From Odiellus spinosus (taxonomy: Eukaryota; Arthropoda; Arachnida; Opiliones; Phalangiidae), in the NCBI GenBank assembly GCA_963920705.1, contig OY987225.1, positions 18,369,492 through 18,433,491 of the forward strand: 64,000 nucleotides of DNA. The letters run 5' to 3'. Of the stretch, positions 45,701 to 56,800 are shown piece after piece. Every line of letters starts with the position of its first letter. Position 1 is the first letter of the stretch. Position numbers and translations under genes: made by a program. The notes under the pieces were generated by a model. The model ran no database searches, was not told the DNA's origin, and saw only the letters and a list, made by a program, of their open reading frames with translations.

Positions 45701-47036
45701 CCCCATAGGGCAGTGGGTCTAGCTTATTTTTCATATGTCTATGGTTTGCACAAAGGTTAGAATTATCAAAAATTAAAAGGAATCTCATGGCTATGAGCAC
45801 AATACTGCACTGGTTTTCCTCTTGAAAACATTTTACCAGGTGGCAAACCTTTTTATTATATCCCACCTTAAATAGGCAGCACGTACAAAGCTATCCTATT
45901 CGTTATCTCTAGACCTTTTTTTACTTTAAGGAGCCTTTCTTTGTGCTTGCTTAAAATTTAGAGTGGATCAGTAAATATTTTATTAAGGAATGAAGAGATA
46001 CCGTTAAACGCCCCCTATGGTGAGACTAATATTCATGTTTTTGTCACTTGACACTATAAGGAGGGAAGTAAGAAGGTCTGTGAGCCTTTGGCAGTGATCT
46101 TTACACTTAAGTCTTTTTAACTTCTAGAGCTGTCTCTACAGTCAAAGCACCCTTTTACAGATGATTATTTACAAGAAATATAAATTTATTTAACAAAGCC
46201 CACCTAAGCACTAAAAATTTAAAAGTCCTTTAGGCACCAGTTTCAAAATTCCGAGGCCCCCATAGGCACTAATTTCAAATTTTGGAGGCCCCCTAATTAG
46301 GCTCTAAATTTTTAAACGTAGGCACGTGCCTACGTGTGCCTACTGCTGGCGGCGCTACTGGATATACCGCGTAAATTACCAGGGTAAATTACTGTTAGAG
46401 GACGCTTGTGAAATCCAGGTTTCGTTCTTCAGCTTTATCGCTTAAGATAGGTGCAACAATTGCCTATTCAAACCATTTAAAAGGTTTTTTTAACTGTAAT
46501 GATTCGCGAATACGTAATCATGCTATTCTCTAAAACTGTCTCAATTGACAGGGAAGAGAATGCCAGTCCAGGATGACAGACATCAATGTCCCTACACCTG
46601 GGCCGTGATAAGCGAAACATTGCGGCTTAGACCGCCAGTGCCGCTAGGAGGACTAGCGCGAGCCAATAAAGACACGGAAGTTGGAGGATATAAAATAAGA
46701 AAAGGAACTAACTTTGTTTTAAACTACGGCGCGGCTCAAGTAGAACCGGCCCTCTGGTCAGAACCGCAACGATTCAAACCGGAACGATTCTTGGACGCCG
46801 AAGGGAACTATAGAAAAACCAAAATTGAAGGGTTTTCCGCATTCGGTCTGGGTGGAAGAAGTTGCATTGGTGAAAAACTAGCGATAAACGTGATTTTTCT
46901 CATCATGGCAAACCTTTTGCAAAATTTCGAGATAAGATTGGTTTCTTATTCTGGAAAGTCGGAATTAGAAACGCAAAATAACCCCGTTTTTAACTTGTCC
47001 GTAGATTACAAAGTTAATCTGATACGCGTGACGTAA
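36716..47036 (+). CDS. Cytochrome P450, complete, 8 exons (CYP2-clan-like)
   Basis: Exons: 36716-36860, 37866-38045, 38905-38998, 40697-40843, 41311-41519, 42420-42542, 42617-42721, 46552-47036. The sum is 1,488 nt, 495 residues plus TAA, and all phases agree. Visible features: an N-terminal membrane anchor (residues about 8-28), Pro-rich hinge PPGP (35-38), I-helix oxygen-activation motif GGTDTS (300-305), K-helix ExxR as ETLR (356-359), PERF-type motif PERF (411-414), and heme-binding FGLGGRSCIG with the ligand Cys439. It is expected to be an ER-bound monooxygenase taking electrons from P450 reductase; the substrate cannot be told. The hinge and length fit CYP2-clan enzymes, but the family is not assignable by eye. 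Intron 7 (3.8 kb) holds nested transposons, including a P-like element. Exon 3 is short, and its acceptor (AAG at 38902-38904) is the least certain junction. Confidence 0.93.
36902..37430. mobile_element. Palindromic MITE, GAGCTCGGA family (inverted copy in P450 intron 1)
   Basis: It matches, in reverse, the element at 62838-63376: ATCTCGGATAAATTATTTGTTA at one end, GTTTCTCGAAATCCGTGTAG in the middle, and ATTAGACGAATTCCGAGTT at the other end. It is about 500 bp, A/T-rich and non-coding. A partial copy lies just upstream at about 36083-36290. Confidence 0.7.
37487..37745. repeat. MITE 'CACGTTCATACTAG' family, copy 4
   Basis: It runs from GGGTCACAGTAGCATTTCTT to ATAGTATCAACGCGGCTTAC with inner CCGATATTGAAATCGCCAGG and CGGTTCCCGAAGCAGTTTCG. 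It is intact in length compared with copy 1, which carries a nested insertion. It lies in P450 intron 1, about 120 bp before exon 2. Confidence 0.65.
39411..39745. mobile_element. MITE, GGGAGAATG family, full copy
   Basis: The ends TAAAGGGAGAATGCAACCTA and TAGGTTGCATTCTCCCTTTA-like (reads TTAGGTTGCATTCTCCCTTT) form a long inverted repeat. Inner pairs include GGATTCATGGAGATCCTGAA and its approximate inverse. The full length is about 335 bp. It lies in P450 intron 3 and is non-coding. Confidence 0.75.
39903..40680. mobile_element. GCTCCCAACT-family element interrupted by a MITE
   Basis: It begins GCGCTCCCAACTACAG, CAGATATCTTTTCGGTCCAC and follows the end-2 order of the family. It is split by the CAGAAG-family MITE at 40222-40561, and resumes with TTTGAGTATCGGTTAACTCG and AGTTTTTATCAGTTAACTTA. 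It lies in P450 intron 3. Confidence 0.6.
40222..40561. mobile_element. MITE, CAGAAG family, copy 2
   Basis: The ends are CAGAAGTAGATGAAACCGTC and GGTTTCATCGGCTTCTG. Exactly outside them, GTTTGAGTATCGG occurs on both sides (40209-40221 and 40562-40574). The host element's other copies carry this string once, so the duplication came with the insertion. Frames on both strands inside are palindrome shadows. Confidence 0.82.
40910..41095. repeat. MITE fragment, GGGAGAATG family
   Basis: It has CCTGCAACCTAACGGCAATT, CCAATTCCTTATCGCTTAAA and AATAGGCTTAGCTGGATTAA in family order, then decays around the centre. The right arm is absent. It lies in P450 intron 4. Confidence 0.55.
41575..41990. repeat. 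Degenerate short tandem repeat in P450 intron 5
   Basis: About two dozen imperfect copies of a 16-19-base unit built on GCGCAGTTTTTCATTT are seen. Units vary between GCGCGG, GCGCAG and GGCGCAG and in T-run length, so three frames stay open for 130-148 codons with Phe/His-rich nonsense. No genuine protein is implied. It begins about 55 bases after the exon 5 donor. Confidence 0.85.
43026..43576. mobile_element. MITE, GGATAGTTCGGTGCAGGA ends
   Basis: The left end GGATAGTTCGGTGCAGGA and right end TCCTGCACCGAACTATCC are exact inverses 551 bp apart. Inner repeats alternate TTGGCTGC and TTCGGTGT-type strings on the left with CACCAAATTTTCC-type strings on the right. It is non-coding and nested in the outer hAT-like element. 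Confidence 0.8.
43862..45743 (+). mobile_element. P-element-like transposon with 8-bp target duplication
   Basis: GTTTGCAC occurs exactly at 43854-43861 and 45744-45751, the 8-bp duplication expected of the P superfamily. The terminal inverted repeats read CATAGATATGAAAAATAAGC and CATAGACATATGAAAAATAA (a 2-base indel), then AGCTAGAYCCACT. A further inverted block, GGCTGCCATTTGAGGGACA, lies at 43946 and, inverted, at about 45663. The 1,882-bp interior carries a decayed THAP-transposase gene. It is in P450 intron 7. Confidence 0.9.
44174..45297 (+). pseudogene. Decayed THAP/P-element (THAP9-like) transposase
   Basis: The first frame (44174-44494) is a THAP-type DNA-binding domain: it starts MVKSCAFC, has the conserved Trp in RKWIAVV, and ends with a VPT box (NIVPTKV). 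The third zinc ligand Cys of the usual 'CSEHF' is Arg (VRSEHF). A premature stop follows. Frame-shifted pieces continue with a catalytic-core-like segment at 44561-44746. A 184-codon frame at 44743-45297 carries GVKCVPLVSDGLSSNLTMAK and the C-terminal helical region. Large central parts are missing. The gene is dead by several independent lesions. Confidence 0.85.
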
Positions 47037-47070
47037 AACAGTTTGTTCTGAAAAGATAACAGTTGGGAGC
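47018..47070 (+). repeat. End-1 fragment of GCTCCCAACT element, overlapping the P450 stop codon
   Basis: ATCTGATACGCG, then AACAGTTTGTTCTGAAAAGA and TAACAGTTGGGAGCAC match the terminal sequence of the family (21068 onward, inverted) and a fragment at 16911-16965. The P450 codons for its last residues (LIRVT) and the TAA lie inside this match. Confidence 0.55.
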
Positions 47071-47869
47071 ACTATCGTTAATCGAGTGGTTTTAATCCTT
47101 TCTACGCAAAATTTGTTGACCACAATGAGAAATTTTAAATATATAATTAATCCTTAATTTAAAATAAATTAATGTAATGACAAGATACACAAATTAAATT
47201 TAGCGCAAGATGTGGCGCTCGACATAGCGCGTGCCACTAATATTTTGTTCGCTGGAAGGCAGGGCGTTACACGATTGGTTAAAAACAACAGTGAAATTTC
47301 GATCCATTAAAATCATTGGGATATATTTCCTGAATGATTAACTACGCGGATAGATCTTAGAAGAATCAATAAAAAAAATCACTTGATTTTCGTCTTGACC
47401 CTCCCTTTAACCAGTATTAGTTTCCTGTGGTTAGATTAAAAAATTCGTTTATCAGATTTAGAACCTGTTGAAAAACTATCAGTTTTATCTGTTGACCGAA
47501 AAGATATCTGGCCGCCGTTTGGAGCGCTATATGTTAGGGTCGTCATATAACTATCCAATTAATCAAGTCTGCGACCACACGCTCAATTACTTATGCGAAA
47601 AAGTCCCAAGGATGGATCTCAATTACTTGACCGGTTATCTTAGTTGAGGACACTCAATAACTGGTTTGTTATTTAGGTCGATAACCTCAAGTACATGGTT
47701 TGTTTTTCAACTCGTATACGTAAATCGAGAATAGCCAATCGAGAACTTTAAGTAATTGACCGGTTGACCAGGCGTGAGACATTGTTTATTTGATAAGAAA
47801 CATTCTATGGTAATAAATATAATTATTAAAAATTAAATACATCGGAACTACATAAAGTTATTATTATAT
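47037..47869. other. Convergent intergenic spacer, P450 / second ABCH gene
   Basis: The 833-bp spacer has AATAAA at 47163-47168 on plus (127 bases after the P450 stop) and AATAAA on minus at 47790-47785 (about 80 bases after the ABCH stop), both plausible polyadenylation signals. It also holds an end-2 fragment of the GCTCCCAACT family at about 47430-47535. No gene is seen. Confidence 0.55.
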
Positions 47870-50800
47870 TTATTTCGTAAATTTCAAAATTATAATTGCT
47901 AATCCGAGAAATATTGAGAGCCAAGTAAAGGCGGAAACGAAACCTAGAATTACGGTTGGATGTGTAAGGCCACTTCCTTTACTCATTATGGTTTTTATGG
48001 ATTCAGACGACATAGTCAATGGCAAATAGTAGGAAATACTCCTCAGTGGATGTGGAATACCTTCAATCGGCCAGATTATTCCTGTCAAGATAAACCAAAT
48101 TCAACTTATTTGGATTTTTATTGAAAGGGAGGACACGCGCTTGCACTCTTGCAATTGTATGCAGGACCAGACTAAGACCAGCTTCGTGGGGTCCATGCAT
48201 TAGTGGGCGCTTAAACTGCATGAATTGTTTGATTATTGCTCAGGGGAAACTTGGGTTCAAATGTGAGTCACCCACTTTAGGCTGGCACCCGGGTAGCGTA
48301 CGTTCTTATTAATGAAATCTAGGACAATGAAAATGAACACCTATTTTAGTAGATAAAGATTCAAATAACAAAATCTGGCGATCATAACCGTCCTATAACG
48401 AAAAACAGTACAGACAACAGGGCTCAGTATAGGTGTGGCTACTATAGTTAGAGAATAGACAGACGCTCGCATAATTTTATTGGTTATTACATTTGGCACT
48501 GTTTGCCATTAGAGGACGCTTACGAACATTAGATTTTGATATTCATATATCTAGCAAAAAACCCGTGGAAAATCACGGGACGTAAAAATGCAAGATTCTG
48601 AAGCTGAAAGTTCATGAATAGAAATGTTTCTGAATTTTTCTAGGCTTTTCTAGAATTTTCCAGAAATTTCCACAGCTTTTCTAGAACTTTCAATCACTTT
48701 TCAGAATTTTCTAGACCTCTCCAGACCTTTATGGAACCTTCTAGAACATTCTGTGAAAGGTTACGGTGTTTGATAGGTGTTCACACTAGATCTAACGCGT
48801 GATACCCGAATAACGAAACAAGGTTAAAAATAAATGAATTATGTATATACCACTTGTAAGAAGATTAGCAAACATGACACCAATTGCCAGATATAATGCA
48901 GCCACATCGTCATCAAAAATGGACGAAACGAATAAGCCTGAAAATAGAGAAGTTTTTAGTTCATATATTGGAGCAAAAAAACATATGGACGCAAAGATAA
49001 AGTTTTGTAATGTAATTGTTACATGATGTAAAACGTTCGGCCAGCGAACTACCCCACCAAAATCCCTAACTAAATTAAAAAAATCTGGCAAACTACGGTG
49101 GAAGGCAGAGATAGCTGCACGTCGCGTGTCCAGGGTGAAACCCTTTCTTAGTCTATGATAAAAGGCACATGTTATCACGGGTAAGTTGGGTTAACGCCAT
49201 CGTAACAGACTGTTTGTCTCGGGCGGTTCCTTAAATTGTTTGTAAAATTTGGGCTTGCTTTCCGCTTGAGTTGGGCGAGATCTTCGAAACTAATCTTACA
49301 ATACTATACTACGCCAATTTCAATGGGTTTGAGGTTTAAAACCATGAAAAAATCTTCATTTTCATAGCTACTAATGTCTACTAAAAAAATCACCTCGTTT
49401 TTTTGGTGACGAAAATGACGGATTGGGGGACGGAACTAAGGTGAAGGGAAAGATGGTAGCCCCCTTCGTAAGGCGCGGCAAAAAGTCTATATAAATATAT
49501 ACTTACCGAAAGACAATCCAACGAGGCCTTGCGATATAGTTACGAGACCCACTAGGAAAATGGAACCGTGAAGTGGCAGTTGAAACACGTAATACGCTAG
49601 CGTTAGTACTATAACGGCTTGAAAAATGACTACCGCTGTAAAGTCCGTTATGAAATGCGAGAATAGCAGATCCGTTTTCTTCACCCCGCTTAACCACAAC
49701 TTTTCCTCCGTACCGAGACTTTTCTCCTTGATAAGTTTTAGCACGCTTACAGCCACTGCCATGTAGTGAGATATGATCATAATCACACCCGGTAACAAAA
49801 ATTCGGCAAAATTTCCGTCGTACGTTCCATAAAGAGTGTCATCCATCTTTAGAAAAACAACAAACAGAAACACTCGTCAAATGACATTTCTATGAATAGA
49901 TCGTTGGTAAAAGAATGTCACAATGTAACGCATGATATAAAGAAATTGATTTCTTACATCTAAAGGCCATCGGGCTATCATGGGTGTTTTCTTGAGTGAT
50001 ACGAGAATTTCTCGTAAAAACTTCTGAAATGCTTGGAGCAAGTGGCGAAATAACCTTTGGTATTTCTGTTTATCTGTTTGAAAAAAAATAGATATATTTA
50101 CTTGGAAATCTTATTGACTAGGGAGGAATATTAATTGGAATAAATGCAATAAATGAGTTGGGTTTCGAAGGTCCTAGGGTGTAGAAATAAAACAAAAACC
50201 GGGATGGTCGTATATTCAAATCCAACAGTTGCCCATGGCTCTCGATTAATGCGCAAAAATTCATATTATACGGGAATTTAAATCTCTGGTGGCTCAAACA
50301 TACGACTATTAACAATGAACATCAGTAAATAAAGATGAACAACTAAATCTGGCCTTCATAAGAGTCGCCTAACGGCAAACAGTGGCAAAAGTAGGAACTA
50401 ACAGAAAAAACTTGCGTGGCTGTTATGCATAAAGAATTGGCAGAGATGTTTTGTAAGTTGCTACTTTTGCCATTATTTGCCGTTAGAGTTTAAGCCTCGT
50501 GACCCCTTTCTGACCCCCTCCCCCAACAGATTGTGCGCAGGGTGGAGGTAGTGTCACTAGCCTTGTCGTGGTGAAGCAGCCGGAGCCCCAGTTGGCAGTT
50601 TCACCCTGGCGTATTCAGCGAAATGGTAACACGGACACCTCGCCCCAATCCGGCCGTCATGTGGAGGCTCTAGGCGCGCCGGTTCCCCGGGCCTGGGTTT
50701 AAGGAACTCAGGGCTAACGAGCTTGGAGACGGTTTCCTTTTAAGTTTACTATCCCTGGGCTGCGCCGACAAGTTACTGGGAGGGATTGCCCGTTCCTGCG

Positions 50801-53800
50801 TGGTCCCAGCGTCACGCGTCATCCTACGCGCTTGAGTACGTCTTGTGGGCAGCGGTTACATTAGCATAGGACCGTATGGCACTGTTGCGCTGGTTTTGGT
50901 CACCAGCCAACTCTTCGCCTCCTGCTGCCTTAGTTCTTACGCGTGTGTACGGTAGCATTGGTTCTACATAACCTTGTGACCCATTATGGGCGTGGTTTCG
51001 TCGTATGGCTCTTAGCGGTTAGCGGTCAAAGGATGAAGTCGCACTATTTGGCGGGGGTGTTACGTGTGTGAAACAGAGGACGGTACACCTTATTTACAAG
51101 GAAACCCGATGACCCCTTAACGAAGATGATTGCCGAAACATTCTAGCTATAGTGTGGCATTACATCAAAAATAGTTTCTGTCGAGCAATCGCTAGGTATA
51201 TTGCCTGTACTGTTCTGATTCCGAATAAAGTACTTTTGTGGGCGGAGGGAGACAACCTGCGCGTAAGACTACTTATTAATGACTTGGAGAAACTATAACG
51301 GGAGTAGAAAAACGCAACAGTGTTCAGTCTACGTTGGCGTTACCATATTCGTACTCCTAGACGCATGCCTGGAGAGTCTCCAGGTATTTTCCAACTTTTT
51401 TAACCGCGGAATTTGGTGGGGATTGGCGATCTGGCTCCAGTTGATAGTTAAAAAATGTTTTATCAGAGAAAAATCTGTCTCAGTTATGGGGTACAAATGG
51501 CTGCAGTCCCACCCCCTTTTGAAGAGGGAGAGGAAAAGAGGATTAAAAAAGTAAGAAGAGGAGAAAAAGGAGTGTTGGGTGTAGGCTAGGTCAGAGTACG
51601 TTCGCGTCAAAAGGGGCACGCAAACATTAAGTAGATCTGCTGCCTTATCTTTCTTCAAACATTCTGTCTCTTTTTTTAGGTCACAATTGTAACTCAAGTA
51701 AATCATCGACTTGTGCTTTTACTCACTCGAGAGATCGAAATAGAGCGAAATGGAGCTACATTTGACGGTTTCATTATCAGCGTCTAGTCCGTCTAACATT
51801 CTGTCTTCAAAGCACGATGTGAAATTTTTTCCTAAGTGAACCAATACTACGGTTTCTCCCAGTTCAACTGATCTGTATCCTCTCTTGAAGTCATAAGGTC
51901 TCTGCGTATACGTAGAAAAAATTACAATGCATCAATCAGAAAAAAGTGAAACTATCAACTGGAATGAATTTATTTTCACGGAAGTATGAATTGCGATCAT
52001 CATGAAAGATGCATGTTACACTGGGAGCTCTTACGTATGATGTATGGGTCCTAGATTTATTAAAAAAATGCTTACTTCTTGAACAATGACACGATCAACT
52101 GAATTGACGAACTTCTCTCCCCATTTTCCAGGTCCTTCGTCGTTGGCAATCGCCGTGGGTAAGTCAAAGAGATCGTTGGATACGCAAATACAATAAAGAA
52201 CAATTTGAACTAATGGTACTGAAAATTGAAAAGTTAGTAAGGCCCGATGCCTTTTCATCAGAATCAGGTTTCGACGGCAAAGCGCGTTGATTCTTTGCGT
52301 AAAACCAGGTCTAGATGAAATGAGTTTCGTAGAAGGTCGACGGAAGTAGTTATTGGTCCTGTTAATAGTATTTTGCCTCGACTCGATACTAGAACTAGCA
52401 TCCACACCGTTAACATTTCCATTTTCGACCTGTCAATAACGTAATATTTCGAATTACTTATGGCTGAATGAAGCCAGATTTTTTTTCGATAGATATCATT
52501 AAAATATACCTAAGTTATTCATTATCAAACAAATGTTAAAGTGACAACTTTAACTTATTCGAATCTTAATATGGATGAAATGTTTTGGGTCAACCAGAAC
52601 TAGTTTGAACAATTTTAATTTGAGGCATTTCTTCGCGTGATTGCAAAGCGAAATCGCGATTGAATCTTTTTCACTACTAAAAAAATTAGGCCTACAATAT
52701 AATGCATTTTTTCTCCATAGGAATAAGACTTTACCAGGCGGCATTTCGGTCGCAATGTCATTTTAATTTTTAGCGAATTTAACGAGTACATTAGGGACTT
52801 GTGTTGAGCCTATTTGCAGAGAAAGTTAAAATTTGACTTCTAATATATTATTTAATTATTAATTTTTAGGCTTTTAGCCAGACCCTCTAACAGGAGGTGG
52901 GTGTTCCAGGGCTCCCAGGGTATCTGTAATACCTATAAATACCTATAATTCCCAGGTGGTCCTATAAATTTTTTTTTTTTTTTTTTTTTTAATTAGGTAA
53001 AATTGCATTGAAAAAGTAATATAAACAAAACATGCATGTTAATTTTAGTTTACGAAAGCTCGGTTAAAAGCTCCATTAAACATTAGTTTTGAATTTCCTT
53101 ACAGGCCATGTAATTTTAATATTGTCCGAAATGCTAGGTAATCTGTTTTTCGTCCGTGAAACACCGTTCCATATTTTATTTTTTAGATGATTGCAACTTT
53201 CGTAAAATTTTGGGTCACCTTCAGAGGTCTATCCGAAAACGATCCATCTATTTAAATCCGTCACGAGTCCGGCTTCATAATTCTGCCATTTTGTGTAGTC
53301 TGCTTAGACAGCTTGTTTTTGTAAGTTGTTCTTCTTCAGTCTGCACGCGCGGTCCGCGGTTGTAGAGTCCGGTTTTCAAAGTGATTCTCGCTGTCTCAAA
53401 GTCTAATTTTGCGGTCATCTTTAGTATTCAGAGTTAGCTTTGTCTAATTATTGAAGTTTTTGTCATAATATTCGATGAACTATCGTGAAATGAGCGAGAT
53501 AAGTTTTAAATGAATACCCGTTTTTGATCAGGCATTGGTTGAATTGGCCGTTTTGTCCAACTGTTCTCGTGACGGAATTTAAGTGTTATGAAGTTTTGGA
53601 ATGCTACCTATATTGTCTATTTGGTGAGTGAATTTTAATTTAATCATTTTCGTTCGATTTTCGAATAAATAGCGTGCTCTAGGGCACGCTATTTATTCGA
53701 AAATCAATTTTAATTGTTAATATTACTGGGAAAGTAGGCTTAACAAGAATCGGTAGAGATGGTATAATTTGATAGCTCGTAGTTGGCTCCGGCCAACGTT

Positions 53801-56800
53801 TTTCAAAGTGTTGGCTTCTAGCTTAGGCTCCAACACTACTACATTGTCGAAACACGCCCTATTATTTCCTGAACGTTGAAGTCTTTAAGACTGCGGGAAA
53901 CTACTAGGATAATAGTTGTAGTTAAAAGCGATCTTGGCCCACCATTTTATATAATGTTTATTACTATATAACATAAATATATATAACCTCGAATTAAGTA
54001 GCTTAATTTAAACAGTCTTAACTGCTTGTTCAGAAAGGCTTAAGTACTGGTACATGGCTACGTCAAGTTAGTTTCTTCACTTTCAACCAATTTAGCCAAA
54101 CCCAACTTACAAGGTTGCCACAGACGTAGAAAGTCTCAGATAATTTTAAAAATGGTTTTTGGACCTATATAAGTGGACTTTGGACTGGGAGCCCTGGACT
54201 GTAGTTATTGTATTGCCCGTGAATGTAGTAATGTGTGATGATAATGGAAAAGGGTGCTGCAATCTTCAACAACAGGCGTTTTTAGTTCCTCCCCGTGTAC
54301 ATTCTTCCAATACGAAGGTCTCAAACACCTGCTAATACTGGGATTTGGCTTAGGGAGCTAGACTTAAATTAAAAGGAGAAAAAGTGAAAGTGGAAAAAGA
54401 AATTGAAAAAGCGAAAGTTAAAACCTGAACGTGAAAAAAATAAGACCAACGTCTCCTGTATAGCAGTAAACACCATTGAAGGGTTTAAAATAGTAAGATG
54501 GGTGGCTTAATGGGATTAACCATCTGGTTTACTAGTTAATTAGATATCTAGTTAATTATCTAAAATTAATTGATTGACGAATCAATTTTAGTCGGGTTTT
54601 AGTCTTCCTTTCATAAACGACGCGCAAAGACTAGTAATCACTAACCTTTGATGGCAATATCAGTTTTGTTTGAGCGGCGTCCATATAGCAGAGCTTGGTA
54701 AAACATGATTCTAAATTGTAATCATTGAAGTGAGACATCAACGCGATAGGTTGTGTTTCGGTTAAGATTCGTCCCCTTCTCATTGCTCCAATCTGCGTGA
54801 TAGAAATATTACGTCAGGTGTTTACAAACTTTCATCGTCTCTCAACTATTATAGACTTTATGCGGCGCTTTAAATTGAAAGTCGCCATCTTAAACGAAAG
54901 ATTGTTTGGTAACCTTGCACTCGGGAGGTGTTTTTCGACGCTACTATAGATAGAGGTTGGGGCAGAGCTAAGGGGAACGGGCAAAATGGTAGCCCCCTTC
55001 ATAAGGCGCTGCATAAAGTCTATTAATTAAATTTAAATACCCAAATATTTGCCCCAAACTTAAAAATTGATGGATTTACGGCCAGAAAATATACCTTTAG
55101 AATGGAAATTCTCCTGCATTTCTGAGTATGACGAAAACATAGGCCTAGAGCTCGGAATTCGTGTAACTTTTGTTAATTGAATAAGAACATCGTGAATGTC
55201 AATCCGATATTATCCGTTCGCGAAAATATATCCATTTCTTATTCAAGTTAACGCGGTATACACATTTTTACGAACCTTAAGTAAGGCAAACTTTTATTCG
55301 TACTCATTGTTTTAGGAAACTGATACGAGTTCTTGATTAGCCCATAAGAAAAGAACAACAGCAACTCCCCATAAGAGTCTGGGTCCACGTAATGTTAAAA
55401 CTTTTCGTCTCTTTTATGATAAATTCGTATTATATTATTAAAATAGGGTAGTTGGGGGATAATTTAAAGCTAAAATTCGAGCTCACAACTGTAAATTTTG
55501 GGAATTACAACGAATGGAAGGTTTCTTCCATAATGTAAAGAATAGGAAGAATCTATGACTTCCGTGCCGGATATGAAAGCCTTCCCCCACACGAAAATCT
55601 TGAACGGTTATTATTTTAGATTCATAATTATGTTAGGAAAATATTAGGAAAGAATTATTTTGTAACTGCCACGGGTATAGTTCTGGCGGCAAAATGAAAT
55701 TCGTATATTTTTGGTCTACTATGCCTCGAAATCCTCGAAAACGCCTGTAGAAGTGTTCCACTTGTCAAGCATTCATGCAGTAGGCTTTTGCTAGCTTTAC
55801 AGGGGCCGTGCAAAGACTATATAGCTTACTTGAATAGTCTTTGGTGTATAAGAAACTCGAAAAATAAATAGAGAAATCATACCAATTAGAAGATACTGGA
55901 GTAGTATCTTTAATTTTTATTTCATATTAAACAAAACACACTTGTATAAAACGGACAAATTATTCATTTAACGCTAAGGTTTTCTACGTTTAACGTATGT
56001 CTGGTAGTTCAAGCTCAGTGGCATCTTCACACACTACACGCAATTTTGACTGGTACCAACTGCCTCGATCTTCATGGCGACGATAACCAAGATACCAGAT
56101 TACGCTGCTAACGTGAACACAAGTACCTATCGTCAAACTACCACCTTTGCAATTGCAATACCAGCTTTTAATGGCATTTGCACCTGTCCCGTTCGGTACA
56201 TAACGAATTAGAGCTTGGTGAACAGCTGAGGTGGAAAATTGACCAGGCACGCGTATACGAATTAAGTCATGTTCAACTTTGGACACTTCGACGCTGAAAG
56301 AGCCGGATTTCTCTATAGTCAACGCCACATAAGATTCAGCGCGTTTCGTTTTAAAGTCGCTCATTACCACCTCACGTACATCACTTTCACGAAGTACAGG
56401 GAAGTCTTGAAATTCACTATCCTCAATTCGTTGCCATTGAGGATTTTCTTTCGTAGAGACTGCCAGCATTTTTTCGACGGAGTCTTCCCAGGAACCTTTA
56501 AGATGTAACTCCGGGTGGTAGGCGTTCAACAGCGCAGCAGAAATTTGAAGAAGTTCCGGAACTAATGGTAACATATGCACAGGTATACGGTTTTGAAAAA
56601 AACGATACACCGTCTGCAAATGCCCATTCCTAACTTCAACCGGCCACCTGAAGTACGTTACTTGTCGGGAACGATTAACTTCTTGCGTGTTTACTTGCTT
56701 CTCGCCTTTAGACAAGAACGAAGGCATTTGTAAATCCACACCCAGTTCAGTCAGTACGCTGTTGGAGTCTCGAAAACCGCGGTCTGCCAGTACAACGTCA

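Larger units (their letters stand above)
42889..46359. mobile_element. Outer hAT-like element carrying nested insertions
   Basis: Ends AGTAGCGCCGCCAG and its exact inverse CTGGCGGCGCTACT lie 3.47 kb apart, each followed inward by TAGGCAC-containing sequence. Subterminal 'AGGCCCCC' strings occur on both sides. The interior contains a MITE (43026-43576) and a P-like transposon (43862-45743), so the original element was short. The GCGCCGCCA-type end is typical of hAT MITEs. No clean target duplication was found. It occupies most of P450 intron 7. Confidence 0.6.

Noticed and set aside
48121..48312. Possible SINE or tRNA near GGGTTCAAATGTGAGT
   Set aside because: A B-box-like string is present, but no convincing A-box at the right distance and no tRNA fold were seen.
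51279..51706. Frames of 91 (plus) and 125 (minus) codons
   Set aside because: They overlap on opposite strands within intron 7 of the second ABCH gene, with no motif, splice context or repeat support.
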